Assembly (NCBI RefSeq): GCF_000335475.2
Contig: NZ_ANAH02000024.1
Span: forward strand, 1-64,000
Source of the DNA: Cystobacter fuscus DSM 2262
Lineage (GTDB): Bacteria > Myxococcota > Myxococcia > Myxococcales > Myxococcaceae
Direction of reading: 5' to 3'
Length of the DNA: 64,000 bases
Position 1 is the first letter of the stretch. The number at the start of each line of letters is the position of its first letter. This document shows positions 25,521 to 35,176 of this stretch, piece by piece. The translations under genes and the position numbers were made by a program. The notes beneath the pieces were generated by a model, which had not been told where the DNA came from, ran no database searches, and saw only the letters and a program-made list of their open reading frames with translations.

Positions 25521-27449
25521 GTGACCCTGCTCCGCGCCGCCGACGTCCAACTGTCCTTCGGCAGCCGTACCGTCTTCGAGGGGCTGACCTTCACCATCGA
25601 GGAGGGTGAGCGGGTGGGCCTCGTCGGGGTGAACGGCTCCGGCAAGTCCTCGCTGATGAAGATATTGGCGGGGGCGGCGCGGGCGGACGCGGGGGAGCTG
25701 CAGCTGCGCCGCGGCTCACGCGTCACCTACCTGCCGCAGGAGCCCGAGTTCGCCCCGGGCGCCACGGTGGCCTCGGAGCTGAGCGTGGCCCAGGGGCCGC
25801 TGAAGGAGGCCCTGGCCGCCCAGGCCGAGCTCACCCGGCGCCTGGAGTCCGCGCCCACCGAGGCGCACGAGAAGTTGATGGAGCAGCTCGCCGCGGTGTC
25901 CGATCGCATCGAGCAGCTGGGCGGCTGGGACACGGAGCACCACGCCAAGACGCTGCTGGACCGGCTCGGCGTGAAGGAGTGGGACCGGCCGGTGGCGGAG
26001 CTGTCCGGCGGCCTGCGCAAGCGCGTGGCCATTGCCCGGGCGCTGCTCACCCGGCCGGACCTGCTGATGCTGGACGAGCCCACCAACCACCTGGACGCGG
26101 ACACGGTGGACTGGCTCGAGGACGAGCTGGACAAGCTGCCCGGCGCCCTGCTGCTGGTGACGCACGACCGCTACTTCCTCGACGGGCTGGTGGATCGCAT
26201 CGTGGAGATCCAACCCGGCGCGGGCCTCACCTCGTACCCGGGCAACTACGAAGCGTACGTGGAGCAGAAGCTGGTGGCGCAGGAGCAGGCGGGCCTGGCG
26301 CAGCACAAGCGCGAGCGGTGGATCGCCCAGGAAGTGGCGTGGTTGCGCAAGGGCCCCGAGGCACGGCGCACCAAGAGCAAGGCGCGCATCGAGCGGGCGC
26401 GCAAGCTGATGGAGGAGAAGGGCTTCCAGCGGCCCAAGGTGGCGGGCCTGCAGGTGATGCAGGCGCCCCGGCTGGGACACACCGTCATCGAGGCCGAGGG
26501 CGTGCAGAAGTCCTACGGCGAGCGCAACGTGCTGCGGGGCGTGAACCTGCTTTTGCAGCGCGGCGAGCGCGTGGGGCTCGTGGGGCCCAACGGCGTGGGC
26601 AAGACGACCTTCCTCCGGGTGCTGCTCGGCGAGCTGCCGCCGGACGCGGGCAAGGTGGTCATCGGGAAGAACACGAAGGTGGCGTACTACGATCAGACGC
26701 GCGCCTCGTTGGATCCCGAGCAGACGGTGTACGAGGCGGCCTCGCCGCGTGGGGATGACTGGGTGGAGCTGGGAGACCAGCGCGTGGCGCTGCGCGACTA
26801 CCTGGATGATCTGCTCTTCCCGGTGCCCATGCAGCGCATGAAGGTGAAGGCGCTGTCGGGAGGCGAGCGCAACCGGCTGCTGCTCGCGCGGCTGTTCCTG
26901 GAAGGCGCCAACGTGCTGGTGCTGGACGAGCCGACGAACGACCTGGACATCGTCACGCTCAACATCCTCGAGGGGCTGCTGCTCAACTTCACCGGCAGCG
27001 TGCTGCTGGTGACGCACGACCGGTACTTCCTCGACAAGGTGGCCACCTCCATCCTCGCCTTCGAGGGCGAGGGGAAGGTGACGCGCTACGAGGGCAACTT
27101 CGGGATGTACCGGCGGCTCAAGGAGCAGCAGCAGGCGAAGCTGGCCGCCGCGGCGTCCGCCCCCGCCGCGAAGAAGTCCGAGCCCGTCGCGACGGCGGAG
27201 CCGAAGCAGGCGCGCAAGCCGGGGAAGCTCTCGTACAAGGAGCAGCGCGAGCTGGACGGGATGGAGGCGGCCATCGAGGCGGCCGAGACGCGCAAGAGCG
27301 CGCTGGAGGCACAGCTCCTGGATCCGGCCGTCTACTCGAGCGCGACGAAGGCGGCCGGGGTGCAGAAGGAGCTGGAGGCCACGGCGGCCGAGGTGGATCG
27401 CCTCTACGGCCGCTGGCAGGCGCTGCAGGACATGGCCGCGGGCGGCTGA
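25521..27449 (+). CDS. uup: ABC-F ATPase, Uup type
   Basis: The 642-residue product begins at GTG 25521. It has two ABC cassettes without membrane domains: GVNGSGKSS, LSGGLRKRVAIARALL and MLDEPTNHLD in the first; GPNGVGKTT, LSGGERNRLLLARLFL and VLDEPTNDLD in the second. The inter-cassette linker (residues about 240-320) is highly charged. The C-terminal 90 residues (YKEQRELDGMEAAIEAAE to DRLYGRWQAL) form the coiled-coil DNA/ribosome-binding domain that defines Uup. ABC-F proteins act on stalled ribosomes; Uup is also linked to transposon excision and replication fork problems. It follows the helicase gene by 42 bases and may share its transcript. Confidence 0.92.
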   Translation: MTLLRAADVQLSFGSRTVFEGLTFTIEEGERVGLVGVNGSGKSSLMKILAGAARADAGELQLRRGSRVTYLPQEPEFAPGATVASELSVAQGPLKEALAAQAELTRRLESAPTEAHEKLMEQLAAVSDRIEQLGGWDTEHHAKTLLDRLGVKEWDRPVAELSGGLRKRVAIARALLTRPDLLMLDEPTNHLDADTVDWLEDELDKLPGALLLVTHDRYFLDGLVDRIVEIQPGAGLTSYPGNYEAYVEQKLVAQEQAGLAQHKRERWIAQEVAWLRKGPEARRTKSKARIERARKLMEEKGFQRPKVAGLQVMQAPRLGHTVIEAEGVQKSYGERNVLRGVNLLLQRGERVGLVGPNGVGKTTFLRVLLGELPPDAGKVVIGKNTKVAYYDQTRASLDPEQTVYEAASPRGDDWVELGDQRVALRDYLDDLLFPVPMQRMKVKALSGGERNRLLLARLFLEGANVLVLDEPTNDLDIVTLNILEGLLLNFTGSVLLVTHDRYFLDKVATSILAFEGEGKVTRYEGNFGMYRRLKEQQQAKLAAAASAPAAKKSEPVATAEPKQARKPGKLSYKEQRELDGMEAAIEAAETRKSALEAQLLDPAVYSSATKAAGVQKELEATAAEVDRLYGRWQALQDMAAGG

Positions 27450-28030
27450 GCTCGGTGCAGCGCGGGGACTTCAGGATACGCTCCCGCTCTCGGATGATCT
27501 CCAGGATCGTTGCCTCCGTCTCCCGAGTTTTCTCGACGAGATGGAGAGGGAGCAGAGGATGACTGCCTAGTGGCAACAGGGTCGTAAGCAGTACCGTGTT
27601 GGTCCATTGGGGCTTACTCACGCGCTGGCCCTGTACCAGAAGTGAAGCGGAGTGCCTGGACGAGTTGATGGGATGGCGGTTAGAGCAGGGGTGAGCCGTA
27701 AGGGCCTACATGGCCAGAGTAACCGGCACGACACATGGCCCGATTGTCAACCCGCAGCGATACTCCTCTTATCCTCCTCCGCAGCAGTCCTCCGACAGCA
27801 GGAGGGAAATAACCCGCAAAGCTATGGCGAGAGATGAACCTAGGGGTCAAACGGCGAAAATCCTTCCCGCCCCTCTAAACGTAGGACCAGATACGACATT
27901 GCCCAGTAATTAGAGAGACGGGACACTCAAGTAGGTCGATTCATCAACAAACCATGTGTCGGCAAACCGCCAGAACAACTCTCACTACGCACTCGTGTCC
28001 ACCAACGCTCTGCACTCAAGAGGTACTCAC
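27450..28030. other. Left border of the defence island, no clear gene
   Basis: These 580 bases lie between uup and the SIR2-STAND start. G+C content falls visibly across this stretch. The minus strand at about 27450-27621 contains a protein-like frame (for example EATILEIIRERERILKSPR) that could be the remnant of a gene ending near 27450, but no start site or family is evident. The frame of the SIR2 gene is open back to 27956, but only the GTG at 28031 has a ribosome-binding site. I see no tRNA, no obvious attachment site and no terminator. Confidence 0.4.
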
Positions 28031-31000
28031 GTGTCCGACAACAACAGCACCCCTAACTTCAGTTTTCCGCAAGGGCTTCTAGAAGCACGAGAGCAAGGAC
28101 GCCTCATTCCATTCATTGGTGCAGGAGTGTCAATGGCGGTGCAGGGCCCAAACGGTCGACTGTTCCCCAACTGGAAAGAGTTGCTCCTAGCAGCAGCAAC
28201 CAAACTCGAAGCCGAATCATTAAAAAATGAAGCCACCCTTGTGCGAGCCAATCTTGGAATCACGCCTCCCAATTACCTAGAAGCAGCCGGATTTGCACGA
28301 AAATTCTTAAAATCACATTGGGCAGCATTTCTTCAAGAAGAACTCGACCCTGATTTCGAATCAGTCAAATCAGACAGCTTGGAGCTTGCGCGTTCGATTT
28401 GGAATCTAGGCTCTAATTTCATCATAACAACAAACTACGATCGCGTCCTGGAGTGGGCTTGTCCGCGACCGAAAAACATTCGAACACTCGACATCGAGTC
28501 GCCCACGCAATTCAACGAGGTGTTAAAAAACGCGGTGAAACACCCCACTGTCTGGCATCTACATGGACATATAGGAGAACCCACAAGGATCGTACTAACA
28601 CCTGAAAGCTACAAGGAACTTTACCCAGAGAAAGATAATTCCACCACTAATTACGATGCAGCGTTACATACGCTACGCTCTCTAGTCTCAAGCCACACGT
28701 TTTTGTTCATAGGATTCAGCCTAGACGACGAACATGTAGTTTCCGAGATAAAGAGGATTGCCGAAATATTCAGTGGAACGGGAAGCACACATTACGTATT
28801 AGCGCGGACAGCGGAAATTGCCTTGATGCGTAACACTATCGGGCAGTTACCCATTCAAGCCATCGAATTTTCAGATTTCGGAGAGCCTCTCCTGGCATTG
28901 CTTCGAGCCTTGGGCGGAAAGATCACACCACCGTCGTCCGGAGGATCTACGCCAACTCCAAGTTCCGGCAAAACTCCTTTCCAAGAGCAAACATCACCCG
29001 ATGGGCCACTAGGCCTTGATGCTGATTTAAAATTAAACCAAGCCTCCGAGGCGCTACTTACTTGGCCTCAGCTTCTACCTGGAAATCACTGGCTAGAACG
29101 TCCAGAAATGAACCGAATAATAACGACACTCAAAACAAAAACCAACAGTCAAACTGTACTGCTTGGCCCACCTGGAAGTGGCAAGTCCGCACTATTGTCT
29201 CGGCTGGCGTCCAAATTAAAAGAAGCAACCAGGACGTTTATCTTGGCAATAAAAGCGGACATGGTTCCCGTGGAGGTGGACTCCCTCATCAAGCTCCAGG
29301 CATCACTTAACTTGCCAATGGAGCCAGCAACTTACTTGGAGCGCTTAAGATATTCCCATCGAATCGTATTGATTATAGATCAACTGGACGCGCTAAGCGA
29401 CCTTATCGATCTCAAAACCAAGCGACTCGATGTCCTCCTTTCGTTAATAAAAGCGCTTACAGGAAAAGACAATATTCACATATTAATTTCATGCCGAGAG
29501 TTCGACTACCACCACGACACTCGCCTGCGAATGCTTGCCGCAGACGAAATTGTTTTTCAACTCCCCTCATGGACCGAGATTGAACCACTTCTACAGCAAA
29601 GAGGTTTTGCGACAACAGGTTGGCCCCAAAGCTTCCGCGAAATACTGCGCACACCACAGCATCTTAAAATCTTTCTCGCTCAGAGTAGAGACAGTGGGGC
29701 ATTCGAATCGTTTGACTCCTACCAAGCAATGCTTGAGGCTCTTTGGCAGCGCAATGTGCTCAATGACAATGGCCTACCAGGTCGAGCCCAACTGGCTGCC
29801 GATTTGGCATCCACGATGGCGGACCAGGAGACTCTTTGGCTTTCTGCGGCTCGTTACGACAAACAGCGCTCCGAGCTAATGCAACTCGTGTCAGCAGACA
29901 TATTGCGTCTAGACAACTCAGGGCGCAGTATTTCTTTCTCCCATCAAACGCTTTTTGATTTTGCGCGTGCACGCGCGTTCGCAGCAGGAAGCGGACACCT
30001 TTCTGAGTACGTCTTGGCTCGACAAGATGCGCTCTTTGTAAGACCGAAGTTGTGGAGTAGCTTGGTGTATTTACGCGGAGCTGAGCCTGCAACATATCGT
30101 TCTGAGTTCTCCAAACTCTGGAACGAGCCATCGCTTAGGGCACATATCCGTTCGCTCCTGGTAGAATTTCTTGGACAACTACATACACCCAATGAACAAG
30201 AAGCGGCATGGCTCCTTCCTCTACTAAGCACTCCTTCTGAACGCTCAAAAACCTTGCGTGCGATGCAGGGTAGCCGCGGATGGTTCGAACGATTGTCTAG
30301 GCTTCACCTTCCAGCACTCATGGCGGAAGAGCCTGAGCTTGCAAGCGGAGTGCTGTTTATAATTCGCCACGCATGGATCTTTGATCGAGAACGCATACTT
30401 CGGCTCATCGAGGAATACTGGATTCCTTATCAAGAGAAAAGCCACTTGGCATGGAGAGCATTCGAAAGCTTGACCATATGGGATGAGCGCGCTGTTAGCA
30501 ATGCTGTGAAGCTCATAAAAACTGCAGGTATTACTCTTTTTGCAGCAAACCGACTCACATCCATAATTGCAGCGACTTCTCCAGAAATGGCGCCTAAACT
30601 AGTCCGTGCGTTCCTGGAGCAGGCAGTTGACAAGAAGCATCTTGAGGAAGTCACACTCTCTACAGAGGCCGAATCAAAAGCGGGATCAACCGAAACAAGA
30701 GAGGACTCAATTCGAGCTTCTCTGGAACAAGCTTTCGATGATTCACAGAGCGAGAACATCACTCCTATAGAAGAGAGCCGGATTCAGCACCAAATAGATC
30801 GCCATGAGTCTTACTCAAAAATAATAAGCGATTCAGACTGGTACGGAATTCGCGATATTGCTGCGGCAAGCCCCAAGAGCTTTCTTCTTGAGGTCTGGCC
30901 CTGGCTCGCCAAGTTCATAGAGACACTCACAGACAAGCACCCCTCTCTCACTAACAGATACAACAAATCTTCTCTGATCGCATTCGAGTCCGATCTGGGC

Positions 31001-33034
31001 GATGATTTCGAAGATGACTTTTTATCAGCTATTGCCGATTCAATCGCCAGCCTAGCCAGAAACGAACCGCAATACTTCATTAACTTTATTGGCGACTGGA
31101 TGAATACTGAATGCTTGGAGATTCATCTATTCCTATCGCGTGGGCTGATCGAACTGGCAGATACTCATCCAGTAGAAGTTTTGAATTACCTACTCAAGGA
31201 CCCGCGGCGCTTCGCTCTCGGCAATTCACAAAATGAGCATCGCACAACTCAGGAGTTGATAGGAAGAATCGCTTCAAAGCTAAACAGCAACGATCTGATT
31301 CGGCTAGAGAACGCCATCATTAATTGGCATTACTATACCTCTATTCCCAAGGAAGTCACAGGCGCAAAGGCATTGATGTGGAGAAAATGGAGCCGACAAC
31401 ATCGACTGCGTCTTATGCACGCAATGCCTGAATCACAAAGGAGCAACCGATTCAATCGCCTTGTTCAGGAGGAAGTGTTGGCCCTTCCGGACTACGAAAG
31501 CGAAGATTGGAGTGTGAACGTCGGCTTCATCAGAAGCCCGATGTCCTCCGAGCAAATGCTAAAGGCGAAAGACGAGGACATACTACGGCTTTTTGAAACT
31601 CTCAAAGATGAGAAAACTGTTGTAATGGAGGCCGCTCGCGAATTTGGCAAGCTTGGCACTCAAGAACCACAGCGCGCTCTAGAACTCATAAACAAGCTCT
31701 CTCCTGGAAGCCAAGAACGCCCAATAGCAGAATTTCTTGATCAAATCACCGAGATTGACAGCAGTACCCTATCCCACATTATTGCTCTACATCAGCGCGG
31801 ATTCCATTCGGATAGATTCCATGAATCAGCAGCTAGAGCGCTGACCAAGCTTGCCCGGCATTCACAGGGCCTTCCTGATCATGCAATACCTCTACTGACG
31901 AGTTGGCTAAAAATCACAGCCAAAAACAAAGACACCACTCCCCAAGAAAAAGAAGACAAGAAAACAGACAAAACGAGACCTATTTTATGGCCTCCATTCA
32001 TCCCGAGTTCGATCCCCCAGGGTAATTACCCAATACTGGAGGCGGTTTACTTCGGTTTGATGCTACGCACGCCCCCAGAGGCAAGTCGGACTTTAGATAT
32101 TTTCGTGAAGCATCTTGAGCAAGATAACGAACCTGCCACTTGGAAATATATATGTCGTTCGCTGCTCGCTCCGATACTAGCCAGAGTGGAGCAACAGCGT
32201 GCCGTGGTTTTCCTTGAGAGGCTTTTTCAGAAAATTCCAGATGTTTTTTATAGCAAGGAAACGGTGGTATTCATCGCCAAATCTTGGCGATGGCTGCCCG
32301 TCGAGAAACTTCGATACTGGCTCTTAAATTTCAAAAACTCCCACTGGCCTGCAGGGAAACAAGCTTTTGGCGAATTGCTGGGCCTACTACTCGCCTCGCC
32401 AGACAAACATTGGACACAAAGTCAAATCCAAGTCCTCATTAGCGACCCCAGCATCCACAACGAGAGCGAACTCAGTTCGATGCGCATGGGATTGGCTCAT
32501 GCTGCGGTTTACGAGCTTTGGAATCAGCCGCACCTCCGGGGAATCGCCGCTAACACCTTGATTCAACTAATGCCTGTCGCCAACTTCGAGCTGGCAAAAA
32601 TAATAACGAAAGCCTTCCGCATTTCGGACACACAGCCGAACGACAAGCATCTACATTCTATGCTGCGGGCAATCAAAGAGCACCCAACCGTCTTGCTCGC
32701 ATGCGACTTCCGCTTCACCGAAAATCTATGTGACTTGGTTGATGCACACCCTGACATGGTGCTTGACTTGAGCAACTCATTAATCGAAAGATGGAAGAAT
32801 GCTAGCGATGCCGAACGGCGATTCGCACAACTCAACACAGCACATCTGGTCGATATAGCTATAACGCTTCAGCGCCTGGAGCCCACGAGAGTTGCAGGCC
32901 TTTCTCTCTTCGAAAAATTGCTCGACCTCTCAATAGATGAGGCCCAAGCCGCACTTTTCGAACTGGATGCGCGTCCGCATCAGTGGACTGTACCAACCCC
33001 CCGTAGAGTAAGTCGACAAAAGCGTCCATCCTAA
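28031..33034 (+). CDS. SIR2-STAND NTPase, probable anti-phage defence protein (Avs5-like)
   Basis: I chose GTG at 28031 because AGAGG lies 7 bases upstream; the open frame extends to a GTG at 27956 without such a site. The product is about 1,667 residues. Residues about 15-290 form a SIR2-like NAD-binding domain: LIPFIGAGVS near 25-34, TNYD near 135, HLHG near 175 and FIGFSLDDEHV near 225. The Asn and His used by defence SIR2 NADases are present. A STAND-type NTPase follows, with P-loop LLGPPGSGKSALLS near 378 and Walker B IVLIIDQLDALSD near 446. The remaining 1,100 residues are helical repeats, the usual sensor part. The domain order matches SIR2-STAND proteins (Avs5 class), which deplete NAD+ on sensing a phage protein. 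Lower G+C than all neighbours indicates horizontal acquisition. Confidence 0.85.
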   Translation: MSDNNSTPNFSFPQGLLEAREQGRLIPFIGAGVSMAVQGPNGRLFPNWKELLLAAATKLEAESLKNEATLVRANLGITPPNYLEAAGFARKFLKSHWAAFLQEELDPDFESVKSDSLELARSIWNLGSNFIITTNYDRVLEWACPRPKNIRTLDIESPTQFNEVLKNAVKHPTVWHLHGHIGEPTRIVLTPESYKELYPEKDNSTTNYDAALHTLRSLVSSHTFLFIGFSLDDEHVVSEIKRIAEIFSGTGSTHYVLARTAEIALMRNTIGQLPIQAIEFSDFGEPLLALLRALGGKITPPSSGGSTPTPSSGKTPFQEQTSPDGPLGLDADLKLNQASEALLTWPQLLPGNHWLERPEMNRIITTLKTKTNSQTVLLGPPGSGKSALLSRLASKLKEATRTFILAIKADMVPVEVDSLIKLQASLNLPMEPATYLERLRYSHRIVLIIDQLDALSDLIDLKTKRLDVLLSLIKALTGKDNIHILISCREFDYHHDTRLRMLAADEIVFQLPSWTEIEPLLQQRGFATTGWPQSFREILRTPQHLKIFLAQSRDSGAFESFDSYQAMLEALWQRNVLNDNGLPGRAQLAADLASTMADQETLWLSAARYDKQRSELMQLVSADILRLDNSGRSISFSHQTLFDFARARAFAAGSGHLSEYVLARQDALFVRPKLWSSLVYLRGAEPATYRSEFSKLWNEPSLRAHIRSLLVEFLGQLHTPNEQEAAWLLPLLSTPSERSKTLRAMQGSRGWFERLSRLHLPALMAEEPELASGVLFIIRHAWIFDRERILRLIEEYWIPYQEKSHLAWRAFESLTIWDERAVSNAVKLIKTAGITLFAANRLTSIIAATSPEMAPKLVRAFLEQAVDKKHLEEVTLSTEAESKAGSTETREDSIRASLEQAFDDSQSENITPIEESRIQHQIDRHESYSKIISDSDWYGIRDIAAASPKSFLLEVWPWLAKFIETLTDKHPSLTNRYNKSSLIAFESDLGDDFEDDFLSAIADSIASLARNEPQYFINFIGDWMNTECLEIHLFLSRGLIELADTHPVEVLNYLLKDPRRFALGNSQNEHRTTQELIGRIASKLNSNDLIRLENAIINWHYYTSIPKEVTGAKALMWRKWSRQHRLRLMHAMPESQRSNRFNRLVQEEVLALPDYESEDWSVNVGFIRSPMSSEQMLKAKDEDILRLFETLKDEKTVVMEAAREFGKLGTQEPQRALELINKLSPGSQERPIAEFLDQITEIDSSTLSHIIALHQRGFHSDRFHESAARALTKLARHSQGLPDHAIPLLTSWLKITAKNKDTTPQEKEDKKTDKTRPILWPPFIPSSIPQGNYPILEAVYFGLMLRTPPEASRTLDIFVKHLEQDNEPATWKYICRSLLAPILARVEQQRAVVFLERLFQKIPDVFYSKETVVFIAKSWRWLPVEKLRYWLLNFKNSHWPAGKQAFGELLGLLLASPDKHWTQSQIQVLISDPSIHNESELSSMRMGLAHAAVYELWNQPHLRGIAANTLIQLMPVANFELAKIITKAFRISDTQPNDKHLHSMLRAIKEHPTVLLACDFRFTENLCDLVDAHPDMVLDLSNSLIERWKNASDAERRFAQLNTAHLVDIAITLQRLEPTRVAGLSLFEKLLDLSIDEAQAALFELDARPHQWTVPTPRRVSRQKRPS

Positions 33035-33036
33035 TC

Positions 33037-33520
33037 CTAACTGGTTGGCACAGGGCGGGAGGGCTTCGGCACTGACCAGAGGCATTTGCCTTTGTATGCG
33101 ACCATCTGTGGTGGGCAATTGGGCGGCCATCGCTCAAGTGAAAGCCAGCACACACCGGACAGCTCATCTTTAAGTCATTCGGTACAGGGAGCCAGCTTCT
33201 GATTTCTCGCTGGTAGGGGAGCTTGTTCGAACCGGGACTGTGCTAGGTCGACCCGCACATCCGTGACCCGCTCCTCATCGGGAGCAGGGACACTCTGCCT
33301 GACTGGTGAAACTCGCGCCACAGGCAGCAGAATCAGAAGCACCGCCGTGGTGAGCACGAGACTCCTGAACCAGTGACTCCGCCGCTCTACCTGCAGAGAA
33401 GCGGCAGGCGTAGCACGGCAGGAGGGCTTGTTTCGGGGGCCAAAGGATATGGAGCATGGGGATGCCATCCTCATGAGTCGGTGGAGGCTCGATAGAGACC
33501 ACCTAGCCATCATTGCGGCA
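33037..33520 (-). pseudogene. Decayed duplicate of the C-terminal part of the adjacent Ser/Thr kinase
   Basis: Read on the minus strand, this block parallels the kinase tail at 33547-34020. Matching pieces include VERRSHWFRSLVL (kinase VERQSHGFRSLVL), PAPDEERVTDVRVD, the exactly shared QAPLPARNQKLAPCTE, and LSGVCWLSLERWPPNCPPQ against LSGACWLSLRQRPPECPRQ. It has a nonsense codon right after the shared CTE (TGA at 33175-33177 where the kinase has GGA), a frameshift near 33400 and no kinase domain. It is therefore a non-functional fragment. Its end lies 2 bases from the SIR2-STAND stop codon. Confidence 0.8.
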
Positions 33521-33546
33521 CTACTCCCATCGCTCTGTCCTCCTAC

Positions 33547-34959
33547 TCATTTCGCATCGGGAGTCCCGCCATCCACGCTCGTCGGAACAGGACGGGATTT
33601 TGGCACTGGCAAGAGACATTGGCCTTTGTACGTGACGGTCTGCCGTGGGCATTCTGGAGGCCGTTGCCTAAGTGAAAGCCAGCACGCGCCGGACAGTTCC
33701 ACTTCAAGTCCTTCCGTACAGGGGGCCAGCTTCTGATTTCTCGCTGGTAGGGGAGCCTGCTCATATCGAGACGGTTCCGGGTCGACCCGCACATCCGTGA
33801 CCCACTCCTCGTCTGGCGCATGGACACCCGGCGCGACTGGCGGAACGCGCGCCATGGGCAGCAGGAGCAGCAGCACCGCCGTGGCGAGCACGAGACTCCT
33901 GAACCCGTGGCTCTGTCGCTCCACCTGCACGGGAGCGGGCGGCGGCGCAGTCCAGGAGGGCTTGGGTCTCGGGGGCCGGAGGAGGTGGCGCTCCGGGGTG
34001 CCCCCCTCCTGAGTTGGCGGCACCTCTTCCCACTCGAAGATGCTCGCGTCCCACGCCGCATCCTCATTGGAGAGCGCCGCGACCAACGCCGCGTCGAGCG
34101 CCGCGCCACTCGGATAGCGCTCCGCTGGGTTTTTCGCCAACAGCCGCACAATCACATCACTCAGCGCCCGAGGAACCCGAGGATTGACGAGCACGGGCGC
34201 CAACGGCTGCACGTGAACGATGGCCAACTGCAACATGTCCAACGGCAACCACTCGGAGAAGGGGTAATGACCGGTGGTGGCTCGGTAAAGACAGATGCCC
34301 AGGGCATACAGATCATCCGTGGATTGAAAGGCATAGTGAGTTCCAGGACGCTCGGAACTGCGCCACAGGAAGCTCACCGCCTCGGGGCTGAGCTGAAACA
34401 GGGTCGCCGGAGGCAGGGGGCCAGTGGTGAGGGGAGCCGCCCCCTCGTACCAGGCCACGCCGAAGTCGAGCAGCACGGGTTGCCCATCCGACTCCCGAAT
34501 GAGGATGTGCTCGGGCTTGAGGTCACGGTGCAGAACCCCTCGGTCATGCAGTTCGCCCAGGGTGCGAGCCATCGTGGCGCCCACGGTGGCGAGTTGCCGG
34601 AAGGTGGTGCCGTCCTTCTCCGCCCACACGTCCAGGGCAAGGCCAGGCACCCAATCCATGACGAAGCCCAGCCAGCCCTTCCGGGGGTGAGGCCAGCGGG
34701 CACAGCCATGAAACCGCACCACATGGGGATGCGCCGCCCGGGTCATCATCAGAGCCACCTCGCGCTCGGCCCGCCCGTCGCGGGCATACAACGCGAGCTT
34801 GAGCGCGTAGAAGTCACCGGGGCGGTCGATGTCCTCCACGCGGTAGACGGCGCCCTGGCCACCCACGCCCAACTGCTCCACCACGCGCCAGCGGCCCACC
34901 TGCGTCCCCGGTGGTAATGCGTCCGGGAACAGCCTCTCCGCACCAGGGTTCGTGGACAC
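33547..34959 (-). CDS. Membrane-anchored eukaryote-like Ser/Thr protein kinase
   Basis: A GTG start at 34959 follows GGAGGTG. The 470-residue product has a PknB-type kinase domain: GVGGQGAVYRV glycine loop near residue 32, ALKLAL lysine, HRDLKPEHI catalytic loop near 145, VLLDFGVAWYEG magnesium loop, and a DLYALGICLYRATTG helix near 230. All key residues are present, so it should be active. A Pro-rich linker leads to one membrane helix (FRSLVLATAVLLLLLPMA, about residue 355). About 100 residues outside the membrane contain several Cys and a Pro-rich end. It may sense an envelope signal. The extracytoplasmic part has been copied into the pseudogene at 33037-33520. Confidence 0.9.
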   Translation of the reverse strand: MSTNPGAERLFPDALPPGTQVGRWRVVEQLGVGGQGAVYRVEDIDRPGDFYALKLALYARDGRAEREVALMMTRAAHPHVVRFHGCARWPHPRKGWLGFVMDWVPGLALDVWAEKDGTTFRQLATVGATMARTLGELHDRGVLHRDLKPEHILIRESDGQPVLLDFGVAWYEGAAPLTTGPLPPATLFQLSPEAVSFLWRSSERPGTHYAFQSTDDLYALGICLYRATTGHYPFSEWLPLDMLQLAIVHVQPLAPVLVNPRVPRALSDVIVRLLAKNPAERYPSGAALDAALVAALSNEDAAWDASIFEWEEVPPTQEGGTPERHLLRPPRPKPSWTAPPPAPVQVERQSHGFRSLVLATAVLLLLLPMARVPPVAPGVHAPDEEWVTDVRVDPEPSRYEQAPLPARNQKLAPCTEGLEVELSGACWLSLRQRPPECPRQTVTYKGQCLLPVPKSRPVPTSVDGGTPDAK

Positions 34960-35176
34960 CCTCGCACCTCCGCGTTGGTCCGACCGACAGGACGCGACCC
35001 TATACTACGAGAGCAGGGCGGAAGTAACCTCGGATGTCGGGCCATGTCACCAGGGAAAGGTGACACGGAAGGTCACATTGGAAGGAGCAACCGAACGGAT
35101 CAGGACACCTGGGGCAGACGTGGCACGAAAGCACTGATCCCGACTCCTCTCCCCTCTGTCCCCAGGTAACGTCGTG

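Noticed and set aside
24018-27449. Possible antisense genes in the helicase and ABC-F region
   Set aside because: Long minus-strand frames exist but all lie within genes with complete motif sets, and they lack plausible start sites or composition.
27956-28030. Upstream extension of the SIR2-STAND gene to GTG 27956
   Set aside because: There is no ribosome-binding site there, whereas AGAGG lies 7 bases before GTG 28031 and the SIR2 domain begins only about 15 residues later.
33275-33502. Short minus-strand frame in the kinase-tail pseudogene as a separate gene
   Set aside because: Its first part matches the kinase linker in one frame and the rest matches in another, so it is a frameshifted remnant, not a new gene.
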